A stretch of DNA of 64,000 nt. It comes from Xylaria sp. FL1777. Its lineage: Eukaryota > Ascomycota > Sordariomycetes > Xylariales > Xylariaceae. A program made the translations under genes and the position numbers. The notes below the pieces were generated by a model. The model searched no databases. It saw only the letters and a program-made list of their open reading frames with translations, and was not told where the DNA came from. The first letter of the stretch is position 1; each line of letters starts with the position of its first letter. This document shows, in pieces, positions 9,521 to 20,325 of this stretch. The stretch lies in assembly GCA_022578965.1 (NCBI GenBank), contig MU400606.1:62001-126000 (forward strand), read 5' to 3'.

Positions 9521-11929
9521 TTATCGAAGCATATACGACAAGTCTGGTAGATGTTGTAAGATCTCTTGTACGACAATATCATCTTGGATCTCATCGCCTT
9601 GAAGTGGATTAGACGCCACTACGATTCTCTTTGAAGCTATGTTAACTGATTTTTCATTGGGTCTTTCATCTGTGATGGTAGACCCCTGGTTTAGTGACTC
9701 GAAAGAGGCTTGGTTGGGTGGTGGTGCGTTTGCTTTGGGGACGGGAAATGTTTTCTTAGTTTGATAAGTATCTCTAGTTAGTGACTTGAGTGCTGGTTTT
9801 GATCTATTAAGTACCGAAACGTCGGGAAATAACGACGGGTCTGATCCTATTCTTGGCGTGTCCCGAGGGGCTGGGAGTTTCGGCTCCGCCGACTGGTCGA
9901 CGTTGGAGACTGTGAATGGAAGTCGAGATTTTGGCTCATGCCCTTTGGTAGGTGTCTCGGGAAGCGGGAAGACGGGAAGGCTTGGCTCGATGTGGTCCTT
10001 AGCGACACGTGGAGAGGAAACCATTTCACCCCAATCTTCGTCATCTTCGTCCATAGAAGAAGCTGTTTGAAAAGGTGCAGGATCAGGCACGGAATTTAAG
10101 GGTTGGCTACTGTTCGAAAACCGAGTCGTGGGAAGAATCTCCTTGGCCCCGGAATTCCAGCCGAAACTAGGAGCGGCTATAATTGGTTGACTGGCCGATT
10201 TTAGTTCTGCAGGAAGTGAAATGCCGGTTGAGTTTCTATAAGCACGTTCATTCGCCGACCCAGTTTGTATGGTGGTTTTGTTTGCAGGAATAGATGTTGT
10301 TCGTGTATGTTTTGTCACCGACTTCCTGCGTCGGAAAACTTGACCTAATTCCACAGGAGCGGCATCCGAGTCCCAATCAAAAAAGCCCGTTCGTTTAGTG
10401 CCCCCTAAAATAGCTTTTCCAGCATACGAGTCTTCTTCCATCCATCGTCGAACGATTTTGATGATATCAGCATGTAACTGTGAAGTCGGCCAAGTTACCC
10501 TATGGTAGTTTTCATCATCCCCTGAATTATGTCGGCGCATGGACCCATAGCGGGAGATACGGTACCAGCCCTTGCGTTCTGAAATTGTGGTGAAACTATC
10601 ATCGACCACATGATCAGGTACTTCCCAGTCCTCTGTAGAGCAACTCACAGGAGAATCGGGAAGGTCGGGGAATAGTTTATCTACAAGAGATAAATGCATA
10701 TCAAATTTGACATCCCGAAACTGATTGAGAGAGCTTTGCAGCTGAGCCGGCGCCGTTTCAGTGGTGGCCACGCAATCTTCTTCCCCTTCATATTCAAGCT
10801 TCTGAGTGAAAACATCTGGGAGCTCTGCCTTAGGTGTTGACGAAAATTCGGAAGGGGATTTGCCGGGTGATCGTACGACTTGGTCATCATCAGCTGGCAT
10901 ATGCTCAAAACTCTTAAAGCTAACTCCGTCATCGATGTCGTTGTCTTCAATTTCACTCTGCACCCGCGACTCCAAACAATTGGCGGTGTGCGGTATTCCT
11001 CGTCGGCTAACAGTAGGCGGTTCCTCTGACGTGGCTCTGGCAAGTCCATCGTAGATACCTACCAACTCTTGCACCTTTGCCGAAGTCTTTCCCGAGTTGT
11101 TCTGCATCCGAGCTCCTCGGTCCTCATCTATGGAGGTAATTGGAGAATCCTGGCGTTCAGGTCTATCGTGGCTATCATTGGTGCACGTCGAGGACGGCCT
11201 AGACGGCGGCTCGTAGACTGCCGAATCCAATTGTGAGGTCGCATTCGCATGTTCACCAGCCAGGTCGTGGCTGGTCCTTGGACAGTCGTTCCGTCTGACA
11301 GCGAATTCCTCCTCGACTGGAGCGGTTTCGCTACTTGCACTTTGATCTCCTCCACTTTCTGCGACTTCTGGAGATGGCCGAGAAACGTCTCCAACCTGTT
11401 TAACCTCAATCGCCAGAACATCGCTGGTCGGCGTCTCTATGGAATCTGGTAGTTCAACATCGGACCTCTTCGTCAGGGATAGCTCGGTGGCCCATGGGTC
11501 TGGGGAGTGGTGTCGCAATATGGAAGGAGTTCGTGATCGAGAGTTTCCAATGAAGACGGGGGACGCTGCGGCATTCTCGGGCCAGGCCAACGGGCTTTCT
11601 TTGCCAGACGCATTCAGCCTGGGGCTCAGTCGAGGGGGTTGCACAACTGACTCCGCCCAGGCACCCCATTCGTTTTGGTTGTCGGCGTCGTCTGCTTGGC
11701 CGGCCGTTGTCCAAATGCCGAGGGCACCATCGTCGTGATTGCCGGACCAAGGTGACTGGGGCGAGAGACTCGTCCCATTGCCGAAGAAGGCCTTGGGTGG
11801 CGGGCTCAGGAAGATATCTGCTCGAGACGATGAGGAGGGATCGTTGTCGGAGGGTGCATCGGTTGACGCCCAAGGCGAGCCCCAAGGATCGTCCATTATC
11901 GCCCTCCAATGACTTTCATCATTAAGCAC
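9521..11929 (-). CDS. Large conserved fungal protein, mostly disordered
   Basis: Single-exon ORF of 802 aa from ATG 11929. The internal ATG at 11896 (MDDPWGSPWAS, giving 791 aa) is the more likely start because that acidic/Trp-rich opening is the recurrent N-terminus of this kind of fungal protein. Most of the chain is Ser, Pro, Glu and Asp-rich. One compact block near residues 435-530 looks folded and conserved: WEVPDHVVDD, KGWYRISRYGSMRRH, HRVTWPTSQLHADIIKIVRRWMEED, then FFDWDSDAAP. The C-terminus carries a hydrophobic helix-like end (EILQHLPDLSYML). Homologues are sometimes labelled glucan 1,4-alpha-glucosidase, but no glycosidase motif is present, so I do not use that name. There is no signal peptide or membrane segment. 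The function is unknown. Confidence 0.82.
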   Translation of the reverse strand: MLNDESHWRAIMDDPWGSPWASTDAPSDNDPSSSSRADIFLSPPPKAFFGNGTSLSPQSPWSGNHDDGALGIWTTAGQADDADNQNEWGAWAESVVQPPRLSPRLNASGKESPLAWPENAAASPVFIGNSRSRTPSILRHHSPDPWATELSLTKRSDVELPDSIETPTSDVLAIEVKQVGDVSRPSPEVAESGGDQSASSETAPVEEEFAVRRNDCPRTSHDLAGEHANATSQLDSAVYEPPSRPSSTCTNDSHDRPERQDSPITSIDEDRGARMQNNSGKTSAKVQELVGIYDGLARATSEEPPTVSRRGIPHTANCLESRVQSEIEDNDIDDGVSFKSFEHMPADDDQVVRSPGKSPSEFSSTPKAELPDVFTQKLEYEGEEDCVATTETAPAQLQSSLNQFRDVKFDMHLSLVDKLFPDLPDSPVSCSTEDWEVPDHVVDDSFTTISERKGWYRISRYGSMRRHNSGDDENYHRVTWPTSQLHADIIKIVRRWMEEDSYAGKAILGGTKRTGFFDWDSDAAPVELGQVFRRRKSVTKHTRTTSIPANKTTIQTGSANERAYRNSTGISLPAELKSASQPIIAAPSFGWNSGAKEILPTTRFSNSSQPLNSVPDPAPFQTASSMDEDDEDWGEMVSSPRVAKDHIEPSLPVFPLPETPTKGHEPKSRLPFTVSNVDQSAEPKLPAPRDTPRIGSDPSLFPDVSVLNRSKPALKSLTRDTYQTKKTFPVPKANAPPPNQASFESLNQGSTITDERPNEKSVNIASKRIVVASNPLQGDEIQDDIVVQEILQHLPDLSYMLR

Positions 11930-12952
11930 GACAGCTCGCGACCCCCGGAATGCGCGGCTATATTAATAAACTCGCGTTTAACGAAGGTTGCATTGTTGGG
12001 ATGTCTCTACTGGCAGAGTAATCAGCACTATCAGCAACTATGTTACCTGCTTTGTGTGTATTGGAGCTGCCTGTCGTTCAAAATGTAGTCAATCCAAAAA
12101 AAAAATTAGAAACATTTGACGAAGACGTCCAGGGGCAAGTTGTTGATTTCGTTTGACGCAATGAAACTCATCAACAAGGACGCTTGGCACTTACCTACAT
12201 TACTAGTGTACGTACTAGGTAACGCTACAGGGATTATGTACCTGTCTAGTACCTACAGTAGTAGCGATATAGGTACCTGAGGTACAGTGTATTACTCCCT
12301 ATTAGCACACGATCTTGAACAACTTGGAAGTACATAAGTAGGCACACCGAATATCGAAACTGAATGTTCGCACTGTCCTGTACCACTTAAGTAGTGTATA
12401 TGTAGTTACAAGCTGCTTTAACTCTAAGGCACAACCTCAGGCCATATCAAAAGCAAAACAAATAGAGAAAAAATAAGGAGACTTGAAGATGTTTAAATCA
12501 AAATTATCTAATTAAAATTGTATAGTCTTTTCATTTTACAAATTCTGTTTGGTTGTATGGTTAACCTTTGCAGTGGTAGAGTTTAACCGGGTTTTAGGTG
12601 GTTTCTTGTTGCACCGACTCTGTCTGAAAGGATGCTGTGTGTACATGTACATACACTACCTAAGTGTACACATGTAAGCATGTAAGACCCACTTCTTGAT
12701 CTTGGTTCAAAACACCTGCGTCATACCTTTGGAGGGGCTGAGACGTAAGTATGGTAGCGGCCTGTAGCGGGCTGAAGCGGTTGAGGCGTCAGTTTTTCTG
12801 CTGATAAATGCGCCTCCGATTCAGGTAAGGCCGGCGCTCGCTGTTTGAGGCAGAAAAGATTTGTTTGTCATCTAACAACGATATTTCTTAAATCATCCTA
12901 TTCCTTGGTTTCCTCGTTTTCGAGACTTGTAACTGCATTACTGAGAAACAGA
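11930..12952. other. Divergent promoter region
   Basis: About 1 kb between the minus-strand disordered protein and plus-strand CFD1. It contains many GTACCTAGGTA-like palindromes (about 12205-12290) and GTGTACATGTACATACAC-type inverted repeats (about 12638-12680). No ORF is supported. Confidence 0.5.
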
Positions 12953-13929
12953 ATGTCGCTCACCAAGATAAAACGTATTGTGTTGGTGCGTATGTCTCTA
13001 TCCATAAAGACATCTCGATGTAGCTTCTCACACGTGTCGTGTAGGTGCTATCTGGAAAAGGGGGCGTTGGCAAATCTTCCATTACAACCCAGCTAGCCCT
13101 TTCGCTGTCGCTTTCCGGCCACTCCGTCGGCGTTCTCGATGTCGATCTCACAGGACCTTCGATGCCTCGCATGTTCAATATTGAAGATGCAAAAGTAACA
13201 CAAGCCCCAGGGGGTTGGCTCCCGGTACCTGTCCATACGGCAAGCCCGGAAAAGGGTGTCGGCGATCTACGTTGCATGAGTCTGGGGTTCCTACTACGGG
13301 GGAGAGGAGATGCTGTCGTTTGGCGAGGCCCCAAGAAGACTGCCATGATCCGACAGTTTCTCTCCGACGTCCTGTGGGGCGAAATGGACTATCTCCTTAT
13401 TGACACGCCACCGGGGACATCTGACGAGCATATATCGCTTGCAGAAACACTGTTGAAAGAGGCAAGACCGGGCCAAGTTGCCGGCGCGGTGGTAGTCACC
13501 ACTCCCCAGGCCGTAGCCACCGCGGATGTCAGGAAAGAATTGAATTTCTGCGTGAAAACGAGCATCCCTGTCCTCGGCGTCATCGAGAACATGGCCGGCT
13601 TTGTCTGCCCGAACTGCGCCGAATGCACGGATATTTTCGGCAAGGGAGGCGGACAGGTGATGGCGAACGACTTCAACGTGCCATTTCTTGGCAGGATTCC
13701 CATCGATCCACAGTTTGTTATGCTGATTGAGACTGGACGGAAGCCAGAATATCCACAGGGCACAGTTATCAACGGGGAGGACTTCTCCATGGCCCTGCAG
13801 AATGGGAGCGGTGACTCCACCGACGAAGTGACCAAAGAAGCGGGCTTGTTGGCGGAGAAGTATCGAGGCTGCTCGCTCGAGCCCATCTTTCGGAAGATAA
13901 CGCAAGATATCGTGACCACTGTGGGATGA
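12953..13929 (+). CDS. CFD1: Cytosolic Fe-S cluster assembly factor CFD1 (NUBP2-like)
   Basis: Two exons, 12953-12985 and 13045-13929, give 305 aa. The 59-nt intron (GTGCGT donor, GTAG acceptor, phase 0) sits inside the P-loop lead-in, so exon 1 encodes only [11 protein letters not shown]. The deviant Walker A motif GKGGVGKSS (residues about 15-23) and the MRP/NBP35-type motifs [12 protein letters not shown] and [12 protein letters not shown] are present. The scaffold cysteines lie in CPNCAEC near residues 199-205. The N-terminal four-cysteine extension of NBP35 is absent, so this is the CFD1/NUBP2 type. In yeast, CFD1 and NBP35 form the cytosolic scaffold that builds 4Fe-4S clusters for cytosolic and nuclear proteins. 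A Cys-poor insertion near residues 270-285 is common in fungal members. Confidence 0.93.
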
Positions 13930-15100
13930 CTGTCGACGCTATTCAATCAGGCTAATCAAACACTCGCTTATCAGGAGCTGACACGCATATAACACTAGCA
14001 ACGTTGAAACTCCCCGGGCCAGAGCCCAAGCGGAGCACATATCGAGTAAACTGCATTTATCAAGGCAATGCAATGCAGACGCATGCTGTCGAACCGGCCA
14101 AACGCACCAGGTCGGCGGCAATTTTCCTATGAGATACGACGGCAGTGGGCATTCAGATACGCATGAATACAGACACGGCGCCCCAATGTCGTTACACCCG
14201 AGCAGATAAGAGACGTAATATTTATGCCGGCTTTGCTAAGCTGCTCAGCCATGTCATCTACACGGGCCACGTGACGGTCTCGAGGATGTTTCTACGGCGG
14301 TTCGTGTCACCATCATTGATCAATATTGTGTCTTGTGTTCTGGTATCGGCCATGACACGACCGGGCATCCATCGCCAATCTACGGCAGAGCTATTGGGCA
14401 CTGGTTATCGGGACCTGCGGTCGCATTGGCGGTAAATTCGATGTCTGGACTAGATACTGGATACTGCGAGAAAGGGGTTCGACATGATTGATATATTGCT
14501 TCTCCGCCTCGGACAGTGCACCATGGCCAAATGTGACGTACGGCATTCTCCAATTAGATGACCGCCGTGCCTTTTCCCAGCCCTTTTCGGTCCTACTATT
14601 GGGCGTTCATGGGAACAGCAAGTGGAACGCTAAACCTCCTCAGCTCATCCGCGACCAGCCACCTACCAAAAGTCCGATAAGGAGGGGATCACAGATTACC
14701 AGGTTCACTTGAGCTTCTAGACGGGATCTGAATGTTCTACGTATTCCCTATGACTTCCACTGACTCCCCACAACAACCCGCTGTAAAATACATCTCGAGA
14801 TTGGGAAAAAGGGGTCCTCAAAGGGACTGTTGCCTCGCATATATATATATATATATATATATATGCTACCTAGCACAATGTTGATCCATAAGGAAACAAG
14901 ATTTCTTACGTCTTTAACCTTGGTACTAAAATGGAGGCAACTATAAAAATCTGACCGACGGGGACGGGGGTGTTTAAAGATTACCTGATATATCGATGTA
15001 AAGCCCCACTCATCCACCCCTCCTCACTTTGCCAACTAGCAGCGACCTCGGGATAGTCCTTGTATGGTGACCTCACCTCGTCGATTTTTTTTTTCTTAGA
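13930..15100. other. Intergenic region with AT microsatellite
   Basis: No ORF here has convincing composition. The main visible structure is an (AT)13 tract at 14839-14864. The region leads into the CT-rich leader of the downstream SPE2 gene. Confidence 0.5.
14839..14864. repeat. (AT)13 microsatellite
   Basis: Uninterrupted AT dinucleotide tract of 26 bp in intergenic DNA. Confidence 0.95.
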
Positions 15101-16221
15101 TTCCATTTTTTCTTCCATGCATGTGCACACACACCACACACAACACACACACCCACGACACCCACGCAACCTACTTAGTACATACAGCGGTCTACCGCCG
15201 CGCGACTTACCGCCACCCAACCACGTTCAAGTTCACAACACAACAAAACACCTCCGGGGTCCACCATTGGCCATTGGCTCTAACTTGGCTTACCTCTTAT
15301 AGACTAATAGACTCATAGACTCATAGACTAAAAACCACAAATTCCCACAACACTAAGACTCTGCCTCTGCACAACTTTTACGAGCCTTCTGTTGAGATCT
15401 CCCTCCCATTGACCGACTCTCAGTTTCGTGGTCACACGACACCAAAGTCACCACGATACCCGACTGTGCAACCACCACCATCCGGGCTTCCCCCGACCTC
15501 AATGCTATTGCTGTCTGGCAGAACACATCCAATCTCGCCCTCGAACACAATCGGCGCATGACTGCCAGTTATCCGTAACGGCAGGACAACCAACGAGAGA
15601 GAGAGACGTCTGTGTGGTTTTCCATGAGCCCCGTCGAACTCCTACGCTTCCTTTCCAAGCCCGCAAAGTACAGAGACTCCTTTCTTTCTCTTGCCGAGTC
15701 ACGTCTGTCGTCATGGCATCCAGCTAACCGCCCTTCTGCCCGTCACAGACCCAGATAACACTCGCTTTTCCCGCGTCCAAGACTGAAGCATCGTACACGC
15801 TGCCGCGTTACCCAGCCCCCTTTTCGACAGACCATATTGCAGATATCCTCGTCTGCTAGGTCCGATACTCCTCCATAGGTATCGGTTTCTGACAGAACGA
15901 GGCCGCCTCCCTGATCACCATTCCTCGGCCAAAGGACTTCTTCCTACCCCTTCGCGGTCGACCTCCCTAACGTCCCCTCTGCGAGACGTTCGAATCACGT
16001 ATATCAGTCATTGTAGCTGGCTTCCGCCAGCACTCGTCGCTCCCCACCATCCTGTGGGCCTACTCTCTCAAACGAACGCCGCAAAGTTCGTTTGGGTGGC
16101 AGTCAGTGCTCCGCAGTAGCTCCAGCAGCATTCTCCCTGCAAGCATACGGCTTGACGCCTACGCGCCCTCGCTAGCAAGATATCCAGTCACCCCTTCGTC
16201 CGCCAACCAGGCTCCACGGAG
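15100..16221 (+). promoter_or_regulatory. Long C/T-rich 5' leader and promoter of SPE2
   Basis: Roughly 1.1 kb upstream of the SPE2 start is C/T-rich and has the look of a promoter plus long 5' UTR. It includes a CA-rich tract (about 15122-15155) and a roughly 10-bp tandem repeat, TAGACTCATA, near 15300-15330. Several upstream ATGs occur, for example at 15557, 15624 and 15712. No ATG is found between 15727 and the main start at 16222. The transcription start is not known, and an intron inside the leader cannot be excluded. Confidence 0.5.
15624..15758 (+). promoter_or_regulatory. Candidate regulatory upstream ORF (44 codons)
   Basis: An ATG-initiated 44-codon ORF ends at TAA 15756-15758, 463 nt before the SPE2 start. 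Its peptide begins MSPVELLRFLSKPAKY and ends with a basic tail (RHRPR). A second, 4-codon ORF (MASS, 15712-15726) overlaps it in another frame. In mammals and plants, SAM decarboxylase mRNAs are known to carry short uORFs that mediate polyamine repression. Whether this ORF is transcribed and conserved in related fungi is untested here. Confidence 0.4.
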
Positions 16222-17872
16222 ATGGTGAACCTCGATATTCCTACCAACTACACGTTCTCGCCGTCTGAGGGCACGCCCCATTTGACGATCAATCACGATG
16301 TTGCTGCAGATCTAGATTCCAGTAGCGCCTTCGAAGGTAAGCTCAACCCCTTGATGGATCGTCAATCGGGTCCCTAGCTAACGGGTTGGTTTCCCTACAG
16401 GCCCGGAGAAGCTGCTTGAGGTTTGGTTCGCCCCGAACCCAAACTCCCTGCCTCCGGGCGTCAAGCCCAATGGCCTGAAGGCGGTCTCGAGCGAGACCTG
16501 GGTTGGCATGCTTGACATGGTCAACTGCAAGATTCTCTCTGTGCTTGAAGCCGAACATATGGATGCCTACCTCTTATCCGAGTCGAGCATGTTTGTTTTC
16601 CCACATAAGCTGATTCTGAAGACGTGTGGCACCACCACCCTTCTCCTGGGCCTTCGTAGGCTTCTACACATTGCTGCCGAGCATGCGGGCTTCCCCTTTC
16701 ATAATGCCAAGTCCGTAGATGATATTCACGCTGCTGCTTCACCTTACCGTGTCTTCTACTCTAGGAAGAATTTTCTCTTCCCTGATAAGCAGTCCGGGCC
16801 TCACAGGAGCTGGAAAGAGGAAGTCAAGTATCTGGACGACACTTTCGAGGGTGGTAGTGCTTACATGGTTGGCAAAATGAACGGTGACCACTGGTACCTA
16901 TATATCACTTCGCCCGACACCATTGTCACTCCTCCTCGCACCCCGGATGAGAATAGAAATTCAGTCTGCCAACCCAAGTCGTCCAAAATACCCACGAAGA
17001 CAACCTCCATGTCCAGAGGTAGACAAGAGAGTAACGACGAAACTCTTGAGATTTTGATGACGGATCTGGATCCTGAGAATGCGAAACAGTTTTATCTGGA
17101 GCACGCGAGTGCGGTCGCGAGCAACAGACTCTATTCGCAGGCTCAGGAGGCCCGCCAGGTGGCCATAGAGAGCCTTGGGGATTTGTCGGGTAGTACCATT
17201 ACTATCCAAACAAACAGCACTATTGAAAGTGCTTCCGAAGATGCCCTCGATGTCTTTGATAATTGCAGCGACTCTGATCTTCACAGTTCCTATACCCCAG
17301 TATCTGAGCAGGTCGACGTCGAAGGCTTGACAACTGAAGGTCACGCCTTGGGAACGGTGGTCTCAGACGCCTGTGGTCTCTCGGAGGTGTATCCCATCTC
17401 CAAATACCCAGATGCTCGGATTGATGCCTATCTCTTCTCCCCCTGCGGCTTTTCCGCAAATGGCATCATACCCGCTCCCCAAAAGCAAGACGAAAATGAC
17501 TCTACGAAGTCGACTCATTACTTCACTGTACATGTGACCCCAGAGCCAATTTGTTCGTTTGCATCATTTGAAACCAATGTTCCTGGTGGTCAGAATGGGC
17601 GTGAGACATCTGAGATTGTTGAACACGTCGTGGGCATCTTCAAACCCGGTCGTTTCAGCGTTACACTTTTTGAAGCCAAGGCCGCCCACGGGTATGACGG
17701 CGATGAGATGCCAACTGGTCTGGCTCGCAACAAGCGTCTAGAGAAGATCCAAGGCTACCGGCGGATTGACCGTATTCTCCATGACTTCGACGATTATGAG
17801 CTCATTTTCCGATTTTACGAACGAGAGGATTGGGCCGGTGGCAATAGAATTCGGGTTGGGGAGGATATGTAG
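16222..17872 (+). CDS. SPE2: S-adenosylmethionine decarboxylase proenzyme
   Basis: Two exons, 16222-16336 and 16401-17872, give 528 aa. The 64-nt intron has GTAAGC, branch GCTAAC and acceptor ACAG, phase 1. The enzyme decarboxylates SAM to supply the aminopropyl donor for spermidine and spermine. The proenzyme self-cleaves in LSESSMFV: Glu99-Ser100 is the expected site, and Ser100 becomes the pyruvoyl group. KTCGTTTLL follows with catalytic Cys114; the 14-residue spacing matches the human Ser68/Cys82 pair. Further family segments are FYSRKNFLFPDKQ, GSAYMVGKMNGDHWYLY, and ISKYPDARIDAYLFSPCGFSANG. An insert of about 130 residues (about 205-340), rich in Ser, Glu and Asp, makes it longer than the animal enzyme, as is usual in ascomycetes. 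The start fits the exon and intron phases and has no competing ATG in frame upstream. Confidence 0.95.
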
Positions 17873-18869
17873 GACAATCTTTTAAATCATTTATGATTCG
17901 ACTTCCACACCTATCGTCTTTCGCTTTTATCTCACTCCTACGACTTAGTAGTTCAGGAAATCAGGCAACGAATATCAAAGAAATTAGACCATAACGCATT
18001 GCGTCATGAAACTTACATTCGATAACGCTCGTTAACTCATCATTTATTACACCGTCACACTAGCGAACACTTGCTCAACATTAATATTCATGGCTAGTTA
18101 AACATGATCCCATTATGCGTCCCGACATCCCCCGTGTCACGTTGTTTCTAACCAAGAGTTGCACTAGCCAAAGTTGAATATTTGTAGGATTTATTCCTAA
18201 GTATTTAGTTCAACGGAAGTGTCCCTAATTGCAAACCATATCCAGCTGGGGGGGGGGGGTTGTTCTTGACAGTGTCAAATTACTACCAAATATTACTTGT
18301 CAAAGAAATGATACCATCAAGTCCGGTGAAGTGACCAATCTCTTACCATTTTCCATTTGCTTCACTCGGTGCTCAAGTAAATTAGATTGTAAGTCAATAC
18401 TTGTTACTCTATCCAATCACCGGTGCATATGATCGTCTCGAGACGGGCGGAGTACAAACCATCAACGTCTCATATGAGATAAAGGACTCACATTCTCCAA
18501 ACGAAGATAACATTACAGCCAAGTAGTCACCATCCTATTTAACGCCCGTGCTAGGTCTACAGATGACTTGATCACAGATATTTGTATAACTGAAGCAACC
18601 TCCCTATCGTAAGACGGCGACCTGAAAGCAAATACAAATGAGGCCGCCGAGAAGATGGAGGCCGATGGCCTCGAAACTATCTAGTCTTCCTAGGTTGTAG
18701 GATGATCCGCTCTCGCTGTTCTCTCTCATTTATATCACCATCTCAAATAAATACACACTTTCGTCGACCTCTGTCTCTTTACTCCTAATCCTATCCCACA
18801 CCCTTCCAAGAAGCCCCTATCACCATCCTCCACCACTCCTACGTAAATACCGACACTAGACTGACGGCC
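17873..18869. other. Intergenic region
   Basis: No credible ORF. It contains a G12 run at 18248-18259 and, close to 18869, a C/T-rich stretch that is probably the leader of the secreted-protein gene. Confidence 0.5.
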
Positions 18870-19645
18870 ATGAACCTAAAGGTCTATATCCTAGCGCTCG
18901 CTGGAGTAGCGACTGCTAGATTCCCCTTAGTCCCCGCTGCCATCTTCCGCCCCAGACAAGAGAACGAAGACACGATGGACCTGTATCTGTGTTCTAACCC
19001 GGACTTTAACCACGACTGCGCCGGCTGCGCCTGTGAGCGACTGGAGAATCTGGTTACCACGGGCGGATACGGCGGACCACCTTGCTGTAAGCTGTTCTTG
19101 TTTTTCCTTCCCCCTTCCCCCTTTCCCGTTTCCCCTACGCACTTTCATACCTTCTCTTGCCCTTTTTCTTCATATCCCAAAATATCGTTATTATTCCTAC
19201 ATGCCTATTTTCTTCCGAATTATCGAATAATTTATACGTATATGTACTTGACTAATCGAAATCCCCGTGGTGATAGATCCTCTTCCCTATGACCTCCGTG
19301 TCGGCAACCCGCAGGGCGTATCCTCCGCCCGCTCTTACTCGAAGTGGAATTGCACCTTGTTTGAGTAAGTTTACCGCATTCATAGATGTAGCCTTTCACC
19401 CTCCCTCGCCTTCTCTGCGCAAGGCTCCGGACTTGATTCATCTCTTAGCCACCACCCTTGGTCCGTTCGCTCCCATATTCCTCGGATGAGACGGGAACTA
19501 AGACAGATTTCGTGGTAGTAACATGGACTGCAACGGCACATTGCCCGAGAGCAGCCTCCACATCCCGCCCGGCCCCCCCGGCCTGACCTCGCTCGGTCCC
19601 TTCGATGATCGCGCCGTGTCGTATCAGTGCTACGCCATTTCCTAA
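18870..19645 (+). CDS. Small secreted cysteine-containing protein
   Basis: Three exons, 18870-19086, 19277-19364 and 19519-19645, give 143 aa. Introns are 190 and 154 nt (GTAAGC...GATAG, phase 1; GTAAGT...GTAG, phase 2). The N-terminus MNLKVYILALAGVATARFP is a clear signal peptide. The mature part has eight cysteines: LYLCSNPDFNHDC, AGCAC, PPC, WNCTLF, MDC and YQC. The protein ends SYQCYAIS. Short length, a signal peptide and several Cys pairs make it effector-like, but no named family is recognised. A C/T-rich leader precedes the ATG. The first exon alone would read into the intron for 140 codons, so the frame agreement across three exons is the main support for this model. Confidence 0.78.
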
Positions 19646-20325
19646 ACTAGTTCAACACGACATCTACCACCCAGGGCGATATCTAGACAGACAGACATCG
19701 ATATGAGATAAGAACAATAAGATATTTCATCGTTGTAGCCCTCCTTTTCGCAGTCCTAGGTCTTCTCTGCGATCCCGTTTTCCATGGTGTGTTATTACTA
19801 CTATTGCTAAGACTAGAACCCAAAAGGGATGAATCAGCATAATTGAGAAAGAAGCCAGCTTCTTAGTCCTGGACTTAGTTTTCAACAGACTTGTACCAGG
19901 ACCCGAATGAATGTCTTGAGCCATGAATTCTAGAACCTGTGACAGTTGTTCGCTTCGTGATGTGATTTGGAGTTCACTATGAATGCCTCAGCGAGGTTAT
20001 CTATTAGAAAATTTCCAGTGACCAAAGTAGTAACGTATAAAAAATCATTCTGATTATTTCTACACTAATTATACTGATCATGAGACTACCGAGCTATTGC
20101 CCTCCCTCCTCCTCGATACACGGTGACCTTCTAGAGCCTTGATTACAATGAACAATAAGTCTCCCTCCGGCATTTTAATCAGTCGGATGACAATACAAAT
20201 GATCTCGCTACTGCTATGCCTAACCGCTATGCATATAATGAACATACATGTAAGAGGAACGCTTTTTTTGAGTGATACATCACTATAGCAATCTGTCAGA
20301 GGAGACGAGTCTACTCTCCATAAGT
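19646..20325. other. Intergenic region
   Basis: Spacer between the 3' ends of the secreted-protein gene and the HET-like gene. No ORF is supported. Confidence 0.45.

Noticed and set aside
9847..11909. ORFs in other frames over the disordered protein
   Set aside because: They overlap a long, low-complexity single-exon gene and show no independent motif.
9521..11929. Annotation as glucan 1,4-alpha-glucosidase
   Set aside because: Similar fungal proteins sometimes carry this label, but no signal peptide or glycosidase motif is visible.
13294..13946. Long minus-strand ORFs opposite CFD1
   Set aside because: They lie wholly inside a confidently identified CFD1 exon on the other strand and have no family motif.
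15060..15318. ORFs in the CA-rich stretch before SPE2
   Set aside because: Built on simple CA repeats and C/T-rich leader sequence; composition is an artefact of the repeats.
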